A stretch of 64,000 nucleotides of DNA from Nesterenkonia aurantiaca (lineage in GTDB: Bacteria; Actinomycetota; Actinomycetes; Actinomycetales; Micrococcaceae): NCBI RefSeq assembly GCF_004364585.1, contig NZ_SOAN01000004.1, forward strand, positions 62,001-126,000. The letters are read 5' to 3'. Positions 29,404 through 39,178 of this stretch are shown here, piece after piece. The notes beneath the pieces are model-generated. The model did no database searches. It worked only from the letters and a program-made list of their open reading frames with translations, and was not told the DNA's origin. The first letter of the stretch is position 1. Each line of letters begins with the position of its first letter. Position numbers and translations under genes: made by a program.

Positions 29404-30085
29404 CCCAGGGCCAGAAGACGCCAGTGACGCGGCCCAGGATGCGGTCCTGGCTGATCATACCCCCGCCGGGGGCGCCCAGCAGTGCCCGCGAATCCAGGGA
29501 CTGTTCCCGGTTGTCCCCCATGACCCAGAGCCGGCCGGGAGGCACCTCCGCCTCGAAGCCCAGCGCTGAGGCGGGGTTCTCGGAGGTGATGGGACGGCCC
29601 AGGTAGGGCTCCGCGAGGGGTTCACCGTTGACGCTGAGCTCTCCGGTGTCCTCGCAGCAGGTCACGGTGTCGCCCCCGGTGCCGAGGACCCGCTTGACGT
29701 AGGTCGCGGGAGGAGTGGCGAGCCCGAACCAGTGGCCCACCCGGGCGCCGAGCTGCTCCAGGGTGGAGCCTCTGCCCTCGTATGGAGTGAAGGAGCCCTC
29801 CCCGTCGAAGACGATCACATCCCCACGCTGCACCCCCTGGTCCTCGGGGTAGCTCTTCTCGACCAGGATCCGCTCGGAATCGGCCAGGGTCGGTGCCATG
29901 GAGACCTGGGAGACGGTGTAGACGTCGACCACGAACAGGCGCAGACCGGTGGCGACCAGCACGGCGAGGACCGCGGTGACGAGCACCGCGGCCCAGAGCC
30001 GAACGCGGTGAGGGCGCTTCAGACGCCGAGAACCCTGAGTCTCCGAGTCAGACTCGGAGGGCTCAGGGTTCTCGGGATTCTTCAT
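29360..30085 (-). CDS. Signal peptidase I (first of a tandem pair)
   Basis: A 241-residue second signal peptidase. One membrane segment lies at about residues 30-53, after an acidic and basic cytoplasmic tail. The catalytic serine is Ser62 in VSQVSMAPTL; Ala replaces the usual Glu after SM. Lys131 is in YVKRVLGTGGD, and GDNREQSLDSRA forms the C-terminal box. It is only moderately similar to its neighbour, so the duplication is old or the two have different substrates. It is 44 bp downstream of rplS and overlaps the next lepB by 44 bp. Confidence 0.92.
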   Translation of the reverse strand: MKNPENPEPSESDSETQGSRRLKRPHRVRLWAAVLVTAVLAVLVATGLRLFVVDVYTVSQVSMAPTLADSERILVEKSYPEDQGVQRGDVIVFDGEGSFTPYEGRGSTLEQLGARVGHWFGLATPPATYVKRVLGTGGDTVTCCEDTGELSVNGEPLAEPYLGRPITSENPASALGFEAEVPPGRLWVMGDNREQSLDSRALLGAPGGGMISQDRILGRVTGVFWPWDERRELPEADHQQQ

Positions 30086-30129
30086 AAGACGTACAGGCTC
30101 TCAGCGCTGGGCCGAAGCCGATCCGCGGA

Positions 30130-30525
30130 TCAGGCCTCGGTGACCTCTTCGACCTTCTCGCCCTGCTGGCGAGCAATGGTGGACTCACGCTTCTCTTTGA
30201 TGCGTGCAGCCTTGCCGTGGCGATCGCGCATGTAGTAGAGCTTCGCGCGGCGGACGTCACCGCGGGCGAGGACCTCGATCTTCTCGGTCACTGGGGAGTG
30301 CACCGGGAAGGTGCGCTCCACGCCGACGCCGAAGGACACCTTGCGGACCGTGAAGGTCTCGCCGATGCCGTGGCCCTGGCGGCCCAGGACGTAGCCCTTG
30401 AAGACCTGAACACGGGTGTTCTTGCCCTCGATGATGTTGACGTGCACGTTGACCGTGTCGCCGGGGCCGAACTCCGGGATGTCGGTGCGCAGGCTGGCGG
30501 AATCAACGAAATCAAGCTTATGCAT
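30130..30525 (-). CDS. rplS: Ribosomal protein L19
   Basis: A 131-residue 50S protein at the subunit interface. Conserved blocks [32 protein letters not shown] and [21 protein letters not shown] are visible. The start is the ATG at 30525 with AGGAG at proper distance; the longer frame is not supported. The C-terminal tail after about residue 112 ([18 protein letters not shown]) is acidic and variable. The 205-bp gap upstream to trmD probably contains the rplS promoter or leader, but no element could be assigned with confidence. Confidence 0.97.
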   Translation of the reverse strand: MHKLDFVDSASLRTDIPEFGPGDTVNVHVNIIEGKNTRVQVFKGYVLGRQGHGIGETFTVRKVSFGVGVERTFPVHSPVTEKIEVLARGDVRRAKLYYMRDRHGKAARIKEKRESTIARQQGEKVEEVTEA

Positions 30526-30730
30526 ATGCTTCTCCTTGGACGACTGCCACAGGTCACTCGCCCGGGTTGCGACCTCTCCGTGCCGGCGCACAAGGCGCCG
30601 ACCACGCCGAATCACGGCGCAGGTCAAAGCGTGAGCAACCGGATCGGGATGAGTTCCCGCACCGGCGGCCTGGCTGTTGACGGCCATCCCCTATGGCAGA
30701 TGGGCCGCCCAGCAGGCACGGTGGTCAATT

Positions 30731-31465
30731 CTATGTCAGATTCTGCTCCCGTGCGACCACGTGTTTGGCCCACAGATCGGAGCGCAGCTTTCGAGTCCGG
30801 ATCTCCTGCTGCTGTGCCCGCCACGCGCCGATCTTCGCGTGGTCCCCGGAGAGCAGGATCTCGGGCACCTCGAGGCCGCGCCAGCGCGCAGGCTTGGTGT
30901 AGACCGGGTATTCCAGGAGCCCGTCGGCGTGAGACTCCTCGGCGAGCGATTCCGGGTTGCCCAGCACCCCAGGGATCAGCCGGGTGATCGCCTCGACCAT
31001 CACGACGACGGCGGACTCCCCGCCGTTGAGCACGTAGTCCCCGATGGACATGGGGCGCACCTGGAAGTGCTCCGGCGCCCAGTCCAGCAGCCGCTGGTCG
31101 ATGCCCTCGAACCGGCCGGGCGCGAAGACCAGGTGCTCTGCCTGGGCGAGCTCCTGGGCGGCGCGCTGGGTGAGCACCTCGCCGGCCGGGGTGGGGATGA
31201 TCAGGATCGGCGGCTGCTCTGCCGCGGCAGCCTCAGGCTGGGTCAGCACGTGTTCCAGCGCCAACGCCCAGGGCTCGGGCTTCATCACCATCCCGGCGCC
31301 TCCACCGGTGGGGGTGTCATCCACGCTGCGGTGCTTGTCGAAGCTGAAGTCGCGCAGCTGGTGCCGGTGCAGGCTGAGCAGTCCCTCGCGCTGGGCCTTC
31401 CCGATCAGGGAGAGGTCCAGGACGTCGAAGAACTCGGGGAAGATGGAGATGAGGTCGATCCGCAT
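30731..31465 (-). CDS. trmD: TrmD, tRNA (guanine37-N1)-methyltransferase
   Basis: A 244-residue SPOUT methyltransferase that methylates G37 of tRNAs and protects reading frame. Conserved blocks are [31 protein letters not shown], the knot region with RFEGIDQR and [14 protein letters not shown], and the C-terminal [13 protein letters not shown]. It lies 14 bp after rimM in the standard rpsP-KH-rimM-trmD-rplS order. The proposed ATG is fixed by the conserved N-terminus; no strong Shine-Dalgarno is seen. Confidence 0.97.
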   Translation of the reverse strand: MRIDLISIFPEFFDVLDLSLIGKAQREGLLSLHRHQLRDFSFDKHRSVDDTPTGGGAGMVMKPEPWALALEHVLTQPEAAAAEQPPILIIPTPAGEVLTQRAAQELAQAEHLVFAPGRFEGIDQRLLDWAPEHFQVRPMSIGDYVLNGGESAVVVMVEAITRLIPGVLGNPESLAEESHADGLLEYPVYTKPARWRGLEVPEILLSGDHAKIGAWRAQQQEIRTRKLRSDLWAKHVVAREQNLT

Positions 31466-31479
31466 GGCGGGGCGCTCGC

Positions 31480-32064
31480 TCAGAAGAGGCCGGGCGGCGG
31501 GGTCAGCACGATGCGCTGATTCTCCACGTCCACCTCGGGCACGAGCTCTTCGACGAAGGGGACCATCACGTCCTCGCCGTTGACCGCGGTGACCACGAGC
31601 AGGTCCTGCGCCGTTCCGGTGAGCAGCTCCTTGAGCGTGCCCAGGGGCTCGCCCGCGGCGTCCACGCAGGCGAATCCGGCGAGTTCGTGGCTGTACCAGC
31701 CGTCGGAGTCGGACTCCTGCTCCGTCGCCACCTCGACGTAGAGCGTCGACCCACGCAGGGCCTCGGCGCCGTCGCGGTCGGTGACCTCTCGGAAGCTCAG
31801 CAGAGCGATGCTCTTGTTCCAGCGCTGTCGGGTCACGGTGAGCAGCGTGGTGATCCGGTCGGCGGTGTTCTCCCCGGCGATGCGGATGACCACCGAACCG
31901 GGGGCGAGCCGCTGCTCCGGCTCATCGGTGAAGAGTTGGGCAGTGACCTCGCCACGGATGCCGTGGGGTTTGCCGATGCGAGCGACCCGCAGGCGCTCTG
32001 CCGTTTCCGGCAGTGCCTGCGGGTCGATCTCATGTGCTTCCTGGCCATTGATGCCAGCAGTCAT
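31480..32064 (-). CDS. rimM: RimM, 16S rRNA-processing factor
   Basis: A 194-residue RimM that assists maturation of the 30S head and binds S19. It has the N-terminal beta-barrel with [21 protein letters not shown] and the C-terminal PRC-barrel with [21 protein letters not shown] and [18 protein letters not shown]. The ATG at 32064 gives the family length; the open extension to 32133 covers the end of the KH gene. It follows the KH gene by 19 bp. Confidence 0.95.
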   Translation of the reverse strand: MTAGINGQEAHEIDPQALPETAERLRVARIGKPHGIRGEVTAQLFTDEPEQRLAPGSVVIRIAGENTADRITTLLTVTRQRWNKSIALLSFREVTDRDGAEALRGSTLYVEVATEQESDSDGWYSHELAGFACVDAAGEPLGTLKELLTGTAQDLLVVTAVNGEDVMVPFVEELVPEVDVENQRIVLTPPPGLF

Positions 32065-32083
32065 GGTGCAGTCCCTCGGTCCG

Positions 32084-32341
32084 TCAGCGGCTGCGGTCGG
32101 TGTCGACCACGTCCACGCGGACATCGCCCCCACCGGGGAGGGCTGAGACCACGGTGCGCAGTGCCTTGGCGGTGCGCCCGGCCCGGCCGATCACTCGACC
32201 GAGGTCATCCGGATGAACTCGCACCTGAAGCACGTCGTAGCGACGCCCGCCCTTACGGCGGACATCGACGTCATCAGGTGCATCCACGATTCCGCGGACC
32301 AGGTGTTCGAGCGCGTCACTCAGCACTGCATCAGCTCCCAT
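32084..32341 (-). CDS. khpA: KhpA-like KH-domain RNA-binding protein
   Basis: An 85-residue single KH-domain protein (YlqC/KhpA type). The GxxG loop is in LGRVIGRAGRTAKALR. In Gram-positive bacteria such proteins pair with KhpB and affect cell division and small RNAs; that role is family knowledge only. It lies 5 bp after rpsP. Two starts are possible: ATG at 32341 or an in-frame GTG five codons later that has GGGAGC upstream. Confidence 0.9.
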   Translation of the reverse strand: MGADAVLSDALEHLVRGIVDAPDDVDVRRKGGRRYDVLQVRVHPDDLGRVIGRAGRTAKALRTVVSALPGGGDVRVDVVDTDRSR

Positions 32342-32346
32342 GATTA

Positions 32347-32751
32347 CTATGCATTCTCCTGCGAGGCAGACTCAGCTGCATCCTCGGCAGGAGCCGGAGC
32401 CTTGGACTTCTGCTCCTGAATGACTGAACCCTTGTTGGGAGCGACGAACGCTTCCTTCGGGGCCTTGGTCCGCAGAGTGCCCTCGGAGCCTTCGAGGCCC
32501 TTGAACTTCTGCCAGTCACCGGTGACCTTCAGCAGTGCATTGACCTGCTCGGTGGGCTGAGCGCCCACGGAGAGCCAGTACTGAGCGCGCTCGGAATCGA
32601 TCTCGATCAGCGAGGGCTCCTGCGTCGGGTCATACTTGCCGATCTGCTCGATGGCGGCGCCATCCCGCTTGGTGCGGGAGTCGGCGACGACAACGCGGTA
32701 GAACGGTGCACGGATCTTGCCCATGCGCTTCAGACGAATTTTAACTGCCAC
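32347..32751 (-). CDS. rpsP: Ribosomal protein S16
   Basis: A 134-residue 30S protein with the conserved [21 protein letters not shown] start and [19 protein letters not shown] block. The last 50 or so residues (from about 85) are a basic then Ala/Glu-rich tail, longer than E. coli S16 but usual for actinobacteria. It opens the rpsP-khpA-rimM-trmD group, 199 bp downstream of ffh. This gap probably holds the rpsP promoter; TACTTT on the minus strand near 32890 is a weak -10 candidate. Confidence 0.97.
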   Translation of the reverse strand: MAVKIRLKRMGKIRAPFYRVVVADSRTKRDGAAIEQIGKYDPTQEPSLIEIDSERAQYWLSVGAQPTEQVNALLKVTGDWQKFKGLEGSEGTLRTKAPKEAFVAPNKGSVIQEQKSKAPAPAEDAAESASQENA

Positions 32752-32950
32752 TTGAGTGGTCCACTCCCGTTTCTTGTTTCAGGGGCGCGGTCAGGCACCG
32801 GATTGCGTGGGGACGAGCTGCACAATCGATGCGACCACTTCAGAACATTGTCCCTACGGCGGGTTTAGAGGGTGCCCCCGTCGAACAAAGTACCTGCCTA
32901 TTGTGCCAGAGATCGGCCGAACACGCGATCTGAGACCGCGTCGGTCCTGC

Positions 32951-34558
32951 TCAGCGCAGGTACTTCTCGAACCCCTTGGGCAGGTTCAGGTCCTCGGGCT
33001 TGAGGTCCTTGGTACCCGCCCCGAAGCTGGAGCCATCCATCCGCTTGGCCGCGCCCTGGGTCCGCTTGAGTTCGGCCTCTCGGGCCTCCTGGGCGGCCTT
33101 GGCCGGGTTCCCGGACTTCTTCTTCGGCTTCGGCTGGGGCTTGCGCTTCTTCGAGGCGCCGCCGCCGGCGCCCATTCCAGGCATGCCACCCATACCGGGC
33201 ATCCCTCCGCCGCCACCGGGCATCGAGGGCATTCCCCCGCCGCCGGCCATCTTCTTCATCATCTTCTGCGCCTGGGTGAAGCGTTCCAGGAGCTGGTTGA
33301 CCTCGGAGACGTGCACCCCGGAGCCCTTGGCGATGCGTGCACGGCGGGAGCCGTTGATCACCTTGGGGACGTTGCGCTCATAGGGGGTCATGGAATAGAT
33401 GATGGCCTCGACCCGGCCGATGGAGGACTCGTCGAACTGCTCCAGCTGCTGACGCATCCCCTGCGCGCCGGGCATCATGCCCAGCAGCTTCTTCATCGAG
33501 CCCATCTTCTTGAGCTGCTGCATCTGACCCAGGAAGTCCTCCAGGGTGAAGTCCTCCTGGTCGGCGAACTTCTGCGCCATCTTCTCGGCCTCGCCACGAT
33601 CCCAGTTGGCTTCGGCCTGCTCGACCAGGGAGAGGATGTCGCCCATGTCCAAGATCCGGCGGGCCATCCGGTCCGGGTGGAAGACCTCGAAGTCCTTCAG
33701 CCCCTCACCGGTGGAGGCGTACATGACCGGCTTGCCGGTGACCGAGGCGACCGAGAGCGCGGCGCCGCCGCGGGCGTCGCCGTCGAGCTTGGTGAGCACC
33801 ACGCCGGTGAAGTTCACGCCCTCGTTGAACGCCTGCGCGGTGGTGACCGCGTCCTGTCCGATCATCGCGTCGATCACGAAGAGCGTCTCGTGCGCGCCCA
33901 CCGCGGCCTTGATGTCGGCGGCCTGGCGCATCAGCTCGGCGTCGACGCCGAGGCGGCCGGCCGTGTCGATGATGATCACGTCGTGAAGCTTGTTGCGCGC
34001 CTCGGCCAGGCCGTCGGTGGCCACCTTGACCGGGTCCCCGGTGGCGGACTCGAACTCAGAGGACACCCCGGGGTGCGGGGCGTAGACGGGCACGCCGGCC
34101 CGCCGACCGCCGACCTGCAGCTGGGTGACCGCGTTGGGCCGCTGCAGGTCACAGGCGACCAGCATCGGGGTGTGGCCCTGATTCTTCAGGTGGTGCGCGA
34201 GCTTCCCGGCGAGCGTGGTCTTGCCCGCGCCCTGGAGGCCGGCGAGCATGATCACCGTGGGCGGGTTCTTGGCGAACGCGAGCTCGCGGGTCTGCCCGCC
34301 GAGGATCCCGACGAGCTCCTCGTTGACGATCTTCACGACCTGCTGACCCGGGTTCAACGCCTGCGCGACCTCGGAGCCCATGGCGCGCGCCTTGACCTTG
34401 GCGATGAACTCACGGACCACCGGCACCGCGACGTCGGCGTCGAGCAGCGCCCGGCGGATCTCCCGAGCGGTGCCGTCGATGTCTGCCTCGGAGAGCCTCC
34501 CCTTGCCGCGGAGGTTCTTGAAGGTGGCGCTCAGGCGATCGGAGAGGGAGTTGAACAC
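32951..34558 (-). CDS. ffh: Ffh, signal recognition particle GTPase
   Basis: A 535-residue SRP54 protein that binds signal sequences and 4.5S RNA and docks with FtsY at the membrane. N domain covers about 1-90, the GTPase P-loop GLQGAGKTT is at 107-115, and DTAGRLGVD and TKLDGDARGGAALS lie in the G domain. The M domain after about 300 has the RNA-binding NGSRRARIAKGSG motif and a Met/Gly-rich stretch near 440-475. A Lys-rich tail (SKKRKPQPKPKKKSG) extends beyond the minimal protein. Its receptor gene ftsY is 11.6 kb away, separated by surface-polymer genes. Confidence 0.97.
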   Translation of the reverse strand: MFNSLSDRLSATFKNLRGKGRLSEADIDGTAREIRRALLDADVAVPVVREFIAKVKARAMGSEVAQALNPGQQVVKIVNEELVGILGGQTRELAFAKNPPTVIMLAGLQGAGKTTLAGKLAHHLKNQGHTPMLVACDLQRPNAVTQLQVGGRRAGVPVYAPHPGVSSEFESATGDPVKVATDGLAEARNKLHDVIIIDTAGRLGVDAELMRQAADIKAAVGAHETLFVIDAMIGQDAVTTAQAFNEGVNFTGVVLTKLDGDARGGAALSVASVTGKPVMYASTGEGLKDFEVFHPDRMARRILDMGDILSLVEQAEANWDRGEAEKMAQKFADQEDFTLEDFLGQMQQLKKMGSMKKLLGMMPGAQGMRQQLEQFDESSIGRVEAIIYSMTPYERNVPKVINGSRRARIAKGSGVHVSEVNQLLERFTQAQKMMKKMAGGGGMPSMPGGGGGMPGMGGMPGMGAGGGASKKRKPQPKPKKKSGNPAKAAQEAREAELKRTQGAAKRMDGSSFGAGTKDLKPEDLNLPKGFEKYLR

Positions 34559-34643
34559 GTCTGGGATGTCCCTTGGGTCGTGGGTGAGGGCTGCGCAGCG
34601 CGACGCCGAGGGCGTCCACCGCGCAGTGGATGTACCGAGGCTC

Positions 34644-34649
34644 TAGAGT
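34644..34649 (+). promoter_or_regulatory. -10 element TAGAGT before the first large glycosyltransferase, probably leaderless
   Basis: TAGAGT ends 6 bases before the GTG at 34656 and no ribosome binding site intervenes. It supports this GTG as the true start. Confidence 0.5.
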
Positions 34650-34655
34650 ATCAAT

Positions 34656-37547
34656 GTGCGATGGATAGACCTTCACCCCAGTGCCAACCCGTCCGACCTC
34701 GGCGAACCCGACGCAACTGCAGACTCTGTCGGCACCGAGATGGTGGACGCCGCACTCGCGATGCATCGTTCTGCACTGGGGGCCGCCGGACGGGCGCACC
34801 TGGCCGCCGCCCGTGCCTGGATGACGACCGCCTCGTCGTCGGCTGCCGAGTCGTCGCCGGCCTTGACGCTGCTCAACCAGGCAAGTGCCGCGCATATGCG
34901 GCGGACCCGGTCCTACGACGAGTTGATCCAGATCTTGGAGCACCGCGCCGCGGCAGCGCCGCGAGGCGGTGCCGTTCCGACCGCCAGCAGCGTCGCCGAG
35001 ATCTCAGCGCCCGCTGAATTGGGACAGGAGTTCCTCCGATCTCCCGTTCACGCAGTGGAGGACGCGCTTGAGGCGGCGGTGACGCTCCCCGTCCCGGAGC
35101 CCGGCGCGTCTCGTCCTCGGCTGTCCTTGCGTGTAGGACTGATCGCGGGTCCGCGACTGGGCGCAGGACTGTTTGGGCTGGCGCAGATCATCCACATAGA
35201 CGCTGAGAACTGGATGGACCTTCACGGAGACCTCGACCTGCTGCTCATCGGCTCGGACACCTCTGTATCCCATGAACTGCTCATCGACTCGATCATTCCG
35301 CACTACAAGGAACGTTCCGTGCCCACTGCGTTCTTCTCCGCCGTCGGCAAGGACGAGGCCGAGGAAGCCACCGGCATCGTAGAGAGCTGCGACGCGGTGT
35401 TCGCGGTGGACCACGAAGTCGCGGAGACATACCGGGAACTGGGCCGGTCGGGTCTGAGCGTGACCATGGTTCAACTCCCCGTGAGCCCCCTGCTGCACAC
35501 TCCCCTCGGGACCCGACCTGCGGGCACGGATCTGCTCGCGTTCATGGGGTTGGACCCATCGTCGACACCGGCCAAGATCCACGCCGCCCAGTCGGTCTCC
35601 CCCTTGTTCGACGGCGCCCTTGCGTCCGGCCGCGCTGTGGCGCTGTTTCGGCCCGCCGAGGAGGACGGACTGCGAGCTTCTCAGTGGGCTGTGCCAGCGG
35701 AGTACGCTCCCTGGACGCTGTCCCGGCGCGAGGTTCCGGCCCTGGAGGGCCTCACCGAGACCGCGATGCTGCAGCGCAGCATGGACATCGGCCTCGCCGT
35801 GAACTCGGTGGCCAACTCGCAGACGTTGCTCGACAGCCAGATCTTGCAGCTGCAGGCGTGCGGGACCATGGTGCTCGCCACCTACAACCAAGGCGTCAAC
35901 TCCTATCATCCGAACGTGTATGTCGCCAATGCGGCGGAGGACGTGGCGAAGACCCTCCAGTACATGGACCTCGAGGAGCTTCGCCGTGTCCAGAGCGATG
36001 GCATCCGCCAGGTCTTCACGGCCCATCACGGGACGGATGTGCTCGGCACGATCGCACGGACGGTCGGTCTGCACGTGGCCGCTCCCACCGACCGGGTCCT
36101 CGCCGTCACCGAGGAGGTCACGGATGAGCTTCGCGAAGACATCGCACGCCAGACCCACCCCGCCGTCGCTCTGGTCACCTGGGCAGAGATCGGAGAATGG
36201 CAGGTCGGCAGCGACACTGATGCCGGGGACTTCGACATACTCCTGCCGGTGAGCGCCTCGCGTCGATACTCCCCGATCTACACGGCCGATCATGTGGCCG
36301 CGTTCCGGTATCAGTCGGCACCGATCACCACCAAGCTCCAGGGAACTGCCGAAGAGACGGATCACCTCGCCCATTCGCGGACCTCCGAGGTCAGGAAGCT
36401 CTCGCTCACCGCCTGGTGGCGGCCGTCTGCGGCCGCCCTGGGCTCACCGCAGGAGCTGGAGGCGTCCAGATCTGGCCTGCCGGTCTACGCCATCGACCAT
36501 TTCGGGCATCGTTCCCCCGCCACCCGGCGCGTGGTCGACCCCGCTGTGGGGTCGGACTTCGAGCGCACGGCACGGGAGTTCAAGACCACGGCTGAGGCTG
36601 AAGGGCTTGAGCTCGCCGTCGTCGTCCCGATCTATAACAACGGCGACCACCTGCGGCACAAGGCCTTCGCCTCGCTGCGCCGCTCCGAGATGTTCGACCG
36701 GATGCACGTTCTGCTGATCAACGACGGTTCCACGGATGCGTCCACGTTCGACACCATCGAGGAGCTGGCGCATTCTTATCCGAACGTCTCCGCATTCCAT
36801 CACGCTTCCGGCGGGTCTGGTTCAGCATCGAGACCGCGCAACACCGGCCTGGCGCTCAGCTTCACCGAGTTCGTGACGTATCTGGACCCCGACGACGAAG
36901 AGCTCGACGACGGCTACCTGGTGCTCCTCGACGAGCTCCGCAGTAGGCCCGAGGCCGATTTCTCGCTGGGCACGATGGCTGTCTGGACGCATCGCTACAG
37001 TGTCCATGACTACCACGCATGGTTCGCCGACGGGGTCGAGCATCGAGACGGGCTCGTGTGGCCTCACCGCGACACCCTGCGCACGCTGAACTTCAGACCA
37101 GCCTCCATCGAGGCCCTGGTCGCTCGCACGGATTGGCTCAAAGGGTTGGGACTCGTCCAGCCGGTGGGCGCGGTCGGGCAGGACTCGTACTTTTTCCAGC
37201 AGCTGATGTACCACGTCCGGGCCTACGTCCCGGTGCACCGACCGGTCTACACCTACTACGGCGCCGTGGATACCTCGATCGTGAACGTGGTCTCTCCGAA
37301 ATACTTCCGGAAGTACCTGATCCTGGAACTCGACCGGGCCCAGTGGCTGCGTGAGGTGGGCCTCCTCGAGGACTACATGGAACAACGCTTCGAGAACTTC
37401 TTCGTCTCCTGGTATCTCGCGAAGTTCGCGAAGGTCCGCCCTGAGGATCGCGAGGAGGCCGCGGGCGTGCTCCGAGAGATCGCACGCGCCTATGGCCCTT
37501 ACCACTGGAACGACTCTAGGGCGCGAGCCTTCTTCAGAAGGTACTAG
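34656..37547 (+). CDS. Two-module glycosyltransferase (CgeB/GT-B-like N-terminal part plus GT2 domain), paralogue 1
   Basis: A 963-residue protein. The first 150 residues are Ala-rich and variable. Residues about 155-475 resemble the spore-protein-CgeB/GT-B type, with LQLQACGTMVLATYNQGVNSY near 398. A spacer follows, then from about 650 a GT2 (GT-A fold) domain with VVVPIYNNGDHLRHKAFASL, INDGSTD and the metal-binding YLDPDDEE near 742. The end is helical with EKYF-type patterns common in polymer-forming GT2 proteins. No membrane segment or signal peptide is seen, so it should act on the cytoplasmic face. It shares long identical blocks with the gene at 39589. Context suggests a role in a uronic-acid-containing wall polymer; donor and acceptor sugars are unknown. 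Confidence 0.85.
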   Translation: MRWIDLHPSANPSDLGEPDATADSVGTEMVDAALAMHRSALGAAGRAHLAAARAWMTTASSSAAESSPALTLLNQASAAHMRRTRSYDELIQILEHRAAAAPRGGAVPTASSVAEISAPAELGQEFLRSPVHAVEDALEAAVTLPVPEPGASRPRLSLRVGLIAGPRLGAGLFGLAQIIHIDAENWMDLHGDLDLLLIGSDTSVSHELLIDSIIPHYKERSVPTAFFSAVGKDEAEEATGIVESCDAVFAVDHEVAETYRELGRSGLSVTMVQLPVSPLLHTPLGTRPAGTDLLAFMGLDPSSTPAKIHAAQSVSPLFDGALASGRAVALFRPAEEDGLRASQWAVPAEYAPWTLSRREVPALEGLTETAMLQRSMDIGLAVNSVANSQTLLDSQILQLQACGTMVLATYNQGVNSYHPNVYVANAAEDVAKTLQYMDLEELRRVQSDGIRQVFTAHHGTDVLGTIARTVGLHVAAPTDRVLAVTEEVTDELREDIARQTHPAVALVTWAEIGEWQVGSDTDAGDFDILLPVSASRRYSPIYTADHVAAFRYQSAPITTKLQGTAEETDHLAHSRTSEVRKLSLTAWWRPSAAALGSPQELEASRSGLPVYAIDHFGHRSPATRRVVDPAVGSDFERTAREFKTTAEAEGLELAVVVPIYNNGDHLRHKAFASLRRSEMFDRMHVLLINDGSTDASTFDTIEELAHSYPNVSAFHHASGGSGSASRPRNTGLALSFTEFVTYLDPDDEELDDGYLVLLDELRSRPEADFSLGTMAVWTHRYSVHDYHAWFADGVEHRDGLVWPHRDTLRTLNFRPASIEALVARTDWLKGLGLVQPVGAVGQDSYFFQQLMYHVRAYVPVHRPVYTYYGAVDTSIVNVVSPKYFRKYLILELDRAQWLREVGLLEDYMEQRFENFFVSWYLAKFAKVRPEDREEAAGVLREIARAYGPYHWNDSRARAFFRRY

Positions 37548-37583
37548 GCGCTCTCCCCAAGCTGGAGGCGCGAGGCCACACAG

Positions 37584-37620
37584 CCAGCCCGGGGAGCGCA
37601 GGCCCGGGATCTCGGGCTGG
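37584..37620 (+). terminator. Possible hairpin after the first large glycosyltransferase
   Basis: An 8-bp stem CCAGCCCG / CGGGCTGG (37584-37591 and 37613-37620) with a GC-rich loop, 37 bp after the stop. No U-run. The rest of this 289-bp gap holds only the candidate wecC promoter. Confidence 0.35.
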
Positions 37621-37785
37621 CATCGCCCGCTCCGACCCGGGTGGGCGGGGCGGGCCTCAAACCGAGTTCGCGTGAACTGGTTCTGGGCCGCGGCAGCTCG
37701 GTGCCGCTACTCCGGATTGATCAAATCCACGTTCACCGTTCGCGGCGCGCGGGATGCGGGTCACGCTCATATCTAGCTGCTGGGA

Positions 37786-37791
37786 TAGACT
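37786..37791 (+). promoter_or_regulatory. Candidate -10 element TAGACT for the UDP-ManNAc dehydrogenase gene
   Basis: TAGACT lies 45 bp before the TTG start at 37837, giving a leader of about 38 bases. No clear -35 box was seen. Confidence 0.35.
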
Positions 37792-37836
37792 CGCCAGCTG
37801 TTAGACACCTAGGACCGCCGAAGAAAGTGAATCGCC

Positions 37837-39072
37837 TTGATCAGCAAATCCTCCACCGTCGGTGTGATCGGACTTGGCTACATCGGTCTACCCACCGCAG
37901 CCATCCTCGCCGATCACGGTGTCACCACCATCGGGATGGACGTCTCCGAGCGCAACGTCACCGCTGTCAACAACGGCGAGGTGCCGTTCGTGGAACCAGG
38001 GCTGCGCGAAGTCCTGGAACGGGCAGTCAGCAGCGGCGCACTGACCGCGAGCACGCAGACACCCGTGGCGGACGCCTACATCGTCGCCGTGCCCACTCCC
38101 TTCACCGATACCCACTCGGCTGACCTGAGCTACATCGAAGCTGCCGCGGATGGAATTGCCGCCAAGCTCTCCGGCGGCGAACTGATCATCCTGGAATCGA
38201 CGTCCCCTCCGGGGGCCACCGAACACATGGCCGCACGGATCCTTGCCGCACGCCCCGACCTGGGCCCGGCGGACATCATGGTCGCGCACTGCCCCGAGCG
38301 TGTGCTGCCGGGCAAGATCATGGAGGAGATGATCTCCAATGACCGGATCATCGGTGGTCTGACACCCGCCGCCGCGGAGGCGGCGAAGGACCTCTACTCA
38401 GCCTTCTGCAAAGGCGAGTTCCTGCTCACCGATGCGCGCACCGCAGAGATGGCGAAGCTCACGGAGAACAGCTTCCGTGACGTCAACATCGCATTCGCCA
38501 ATGAGCTCTCGGTGATCAGCCACAAACTCGGTATCGACGTGTGGGAGCTCATCGAGCTCGCTAACCACCACCCGCGGGTCAACATCCTTCAGCCAGGACC
38601 CGGCGTGGGCGGGCACTGCATCGCGGTGGACCCGTGGTTCATCGTCGACGCCGCCCCGGAGCAGGCCAATCTGATCCGGACCGCCCGCGAGACCAACGAC
38701 GCGAAACCTGAGTGGGTCCTGGGCCGCATCGAACAGGCGCTCGAAGCCTCCGGTGAGGCGCCCACTGTGGCGCTGCTGGGCCTGGCGTTCAAGGCGAATA
38801 TCGATGACCTGAGAGAATCGCCATCGCTGCACATCGCGGAGAAGCTGGCGCAGCGGGCCCCCGATGCGAAGATCCTCGCGGTGGAGCCGCACATCCAGAA
38901 GCTGCCCGCTCCCTTGGAACAGTTTGGCAACGTCGCGCTGACCGAACTGGACGAGGCCCTGGAGCGCGCAGATGTGCTGGTGCTGCTGGTCGACCACGAC
39001 GTGTTCAAGTCCTTGCCGAAGTCCCGGCTGGGCTCCGCGGCGGTCATCGACACTCGCGGCATCTGGCGCTGA
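37837..39072 (+). CDS. wecC: UDP-N-acetyl-D-mannosamine dehydrogenase
   Basis: A 411-residue nucleotide-sugar dehydrogenase that oxidises UDP-ManNAc to UDP-ManNAcA with NAD. The Rossmann motif VGVIGLGYIGLP is at residues 8-19. The catalytic cysteine is Cys261 in GPGVGGHCIAVDPWFI, whose DPWF ending is typical of the WecC branch and not of UDP-glucose dehydrogenases. The C-terminal domain has LGLAFKANIDDLRESPS. The start is TTG at 37837, with AGAAAGTG upstream. WecB at 61264-62430 supplies its substrate although it is 22 kb away. ManNAcA is a known component of Micrococcus teichuronic acid. Confidence 0.93.
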   Translation: MISKSSTVGVIGLGYIGLPTAAILADHGVTTIGMDVSERNVTAVNNGEVPFVEPGLREVLERAVSSGALTASTQTPVADAYIVAVPTPFTDTHSADLSYIEAAADGIAAKLSGGELIILESTSPPGATEHMAARILAARPDLGPADIMVAHCPERVLPGKIMEEMISNDRIIGGLTPAAAEAAKDLYSAFCKGEFLLTDARTAEMAKLTENSFRDVNIAFANELSVISHKLGIDVWELIELANHHPRVNILQPGPGVGGHCIAVDPWFIVDAAPEQANLIRTARETNDAKPEWVLGRIEQALEASGEAPTVALLGLAFKANIDDLRESPSLHIAEKLAQRAPDAKILAVEPHIQKLPAPLEQFGNVALTELDEALERADVLVLLVDHDVFKSLPKSRLGSAAVIDTRGIWR

Positions 39073-39107
39073 GGCGTCCACAGGGGCGGTCCCAAACCGA
39101 CCGCAGT

Positions 39108-39113
39108 TACACT
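39108..39113 (+). promoter_or_regulatory. Candidate -10 element TACACT for the 39179-42294 pair
   Basis: TACACT lies 65 bp before the ATG at 39179 in the 106-bp gap after wecC. A GCGGT/ACCGC inverted repeat overlaps the -35 region. Weak evidence. Confidence 0.3.
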
Positions 39114-39178
39114 GTGCCCAATGATCCCTTGGGCTAACCCCGAAGCAGCAGAACTCTATTGAGCCAACGAGGAGCCTG

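Noticed and set aside
32756-35017. 753-codon plus-strand open frame opposite ffh
   Set aside because: Shadow of ffh running into the glycosyltransferase gene in another frame; no family features.
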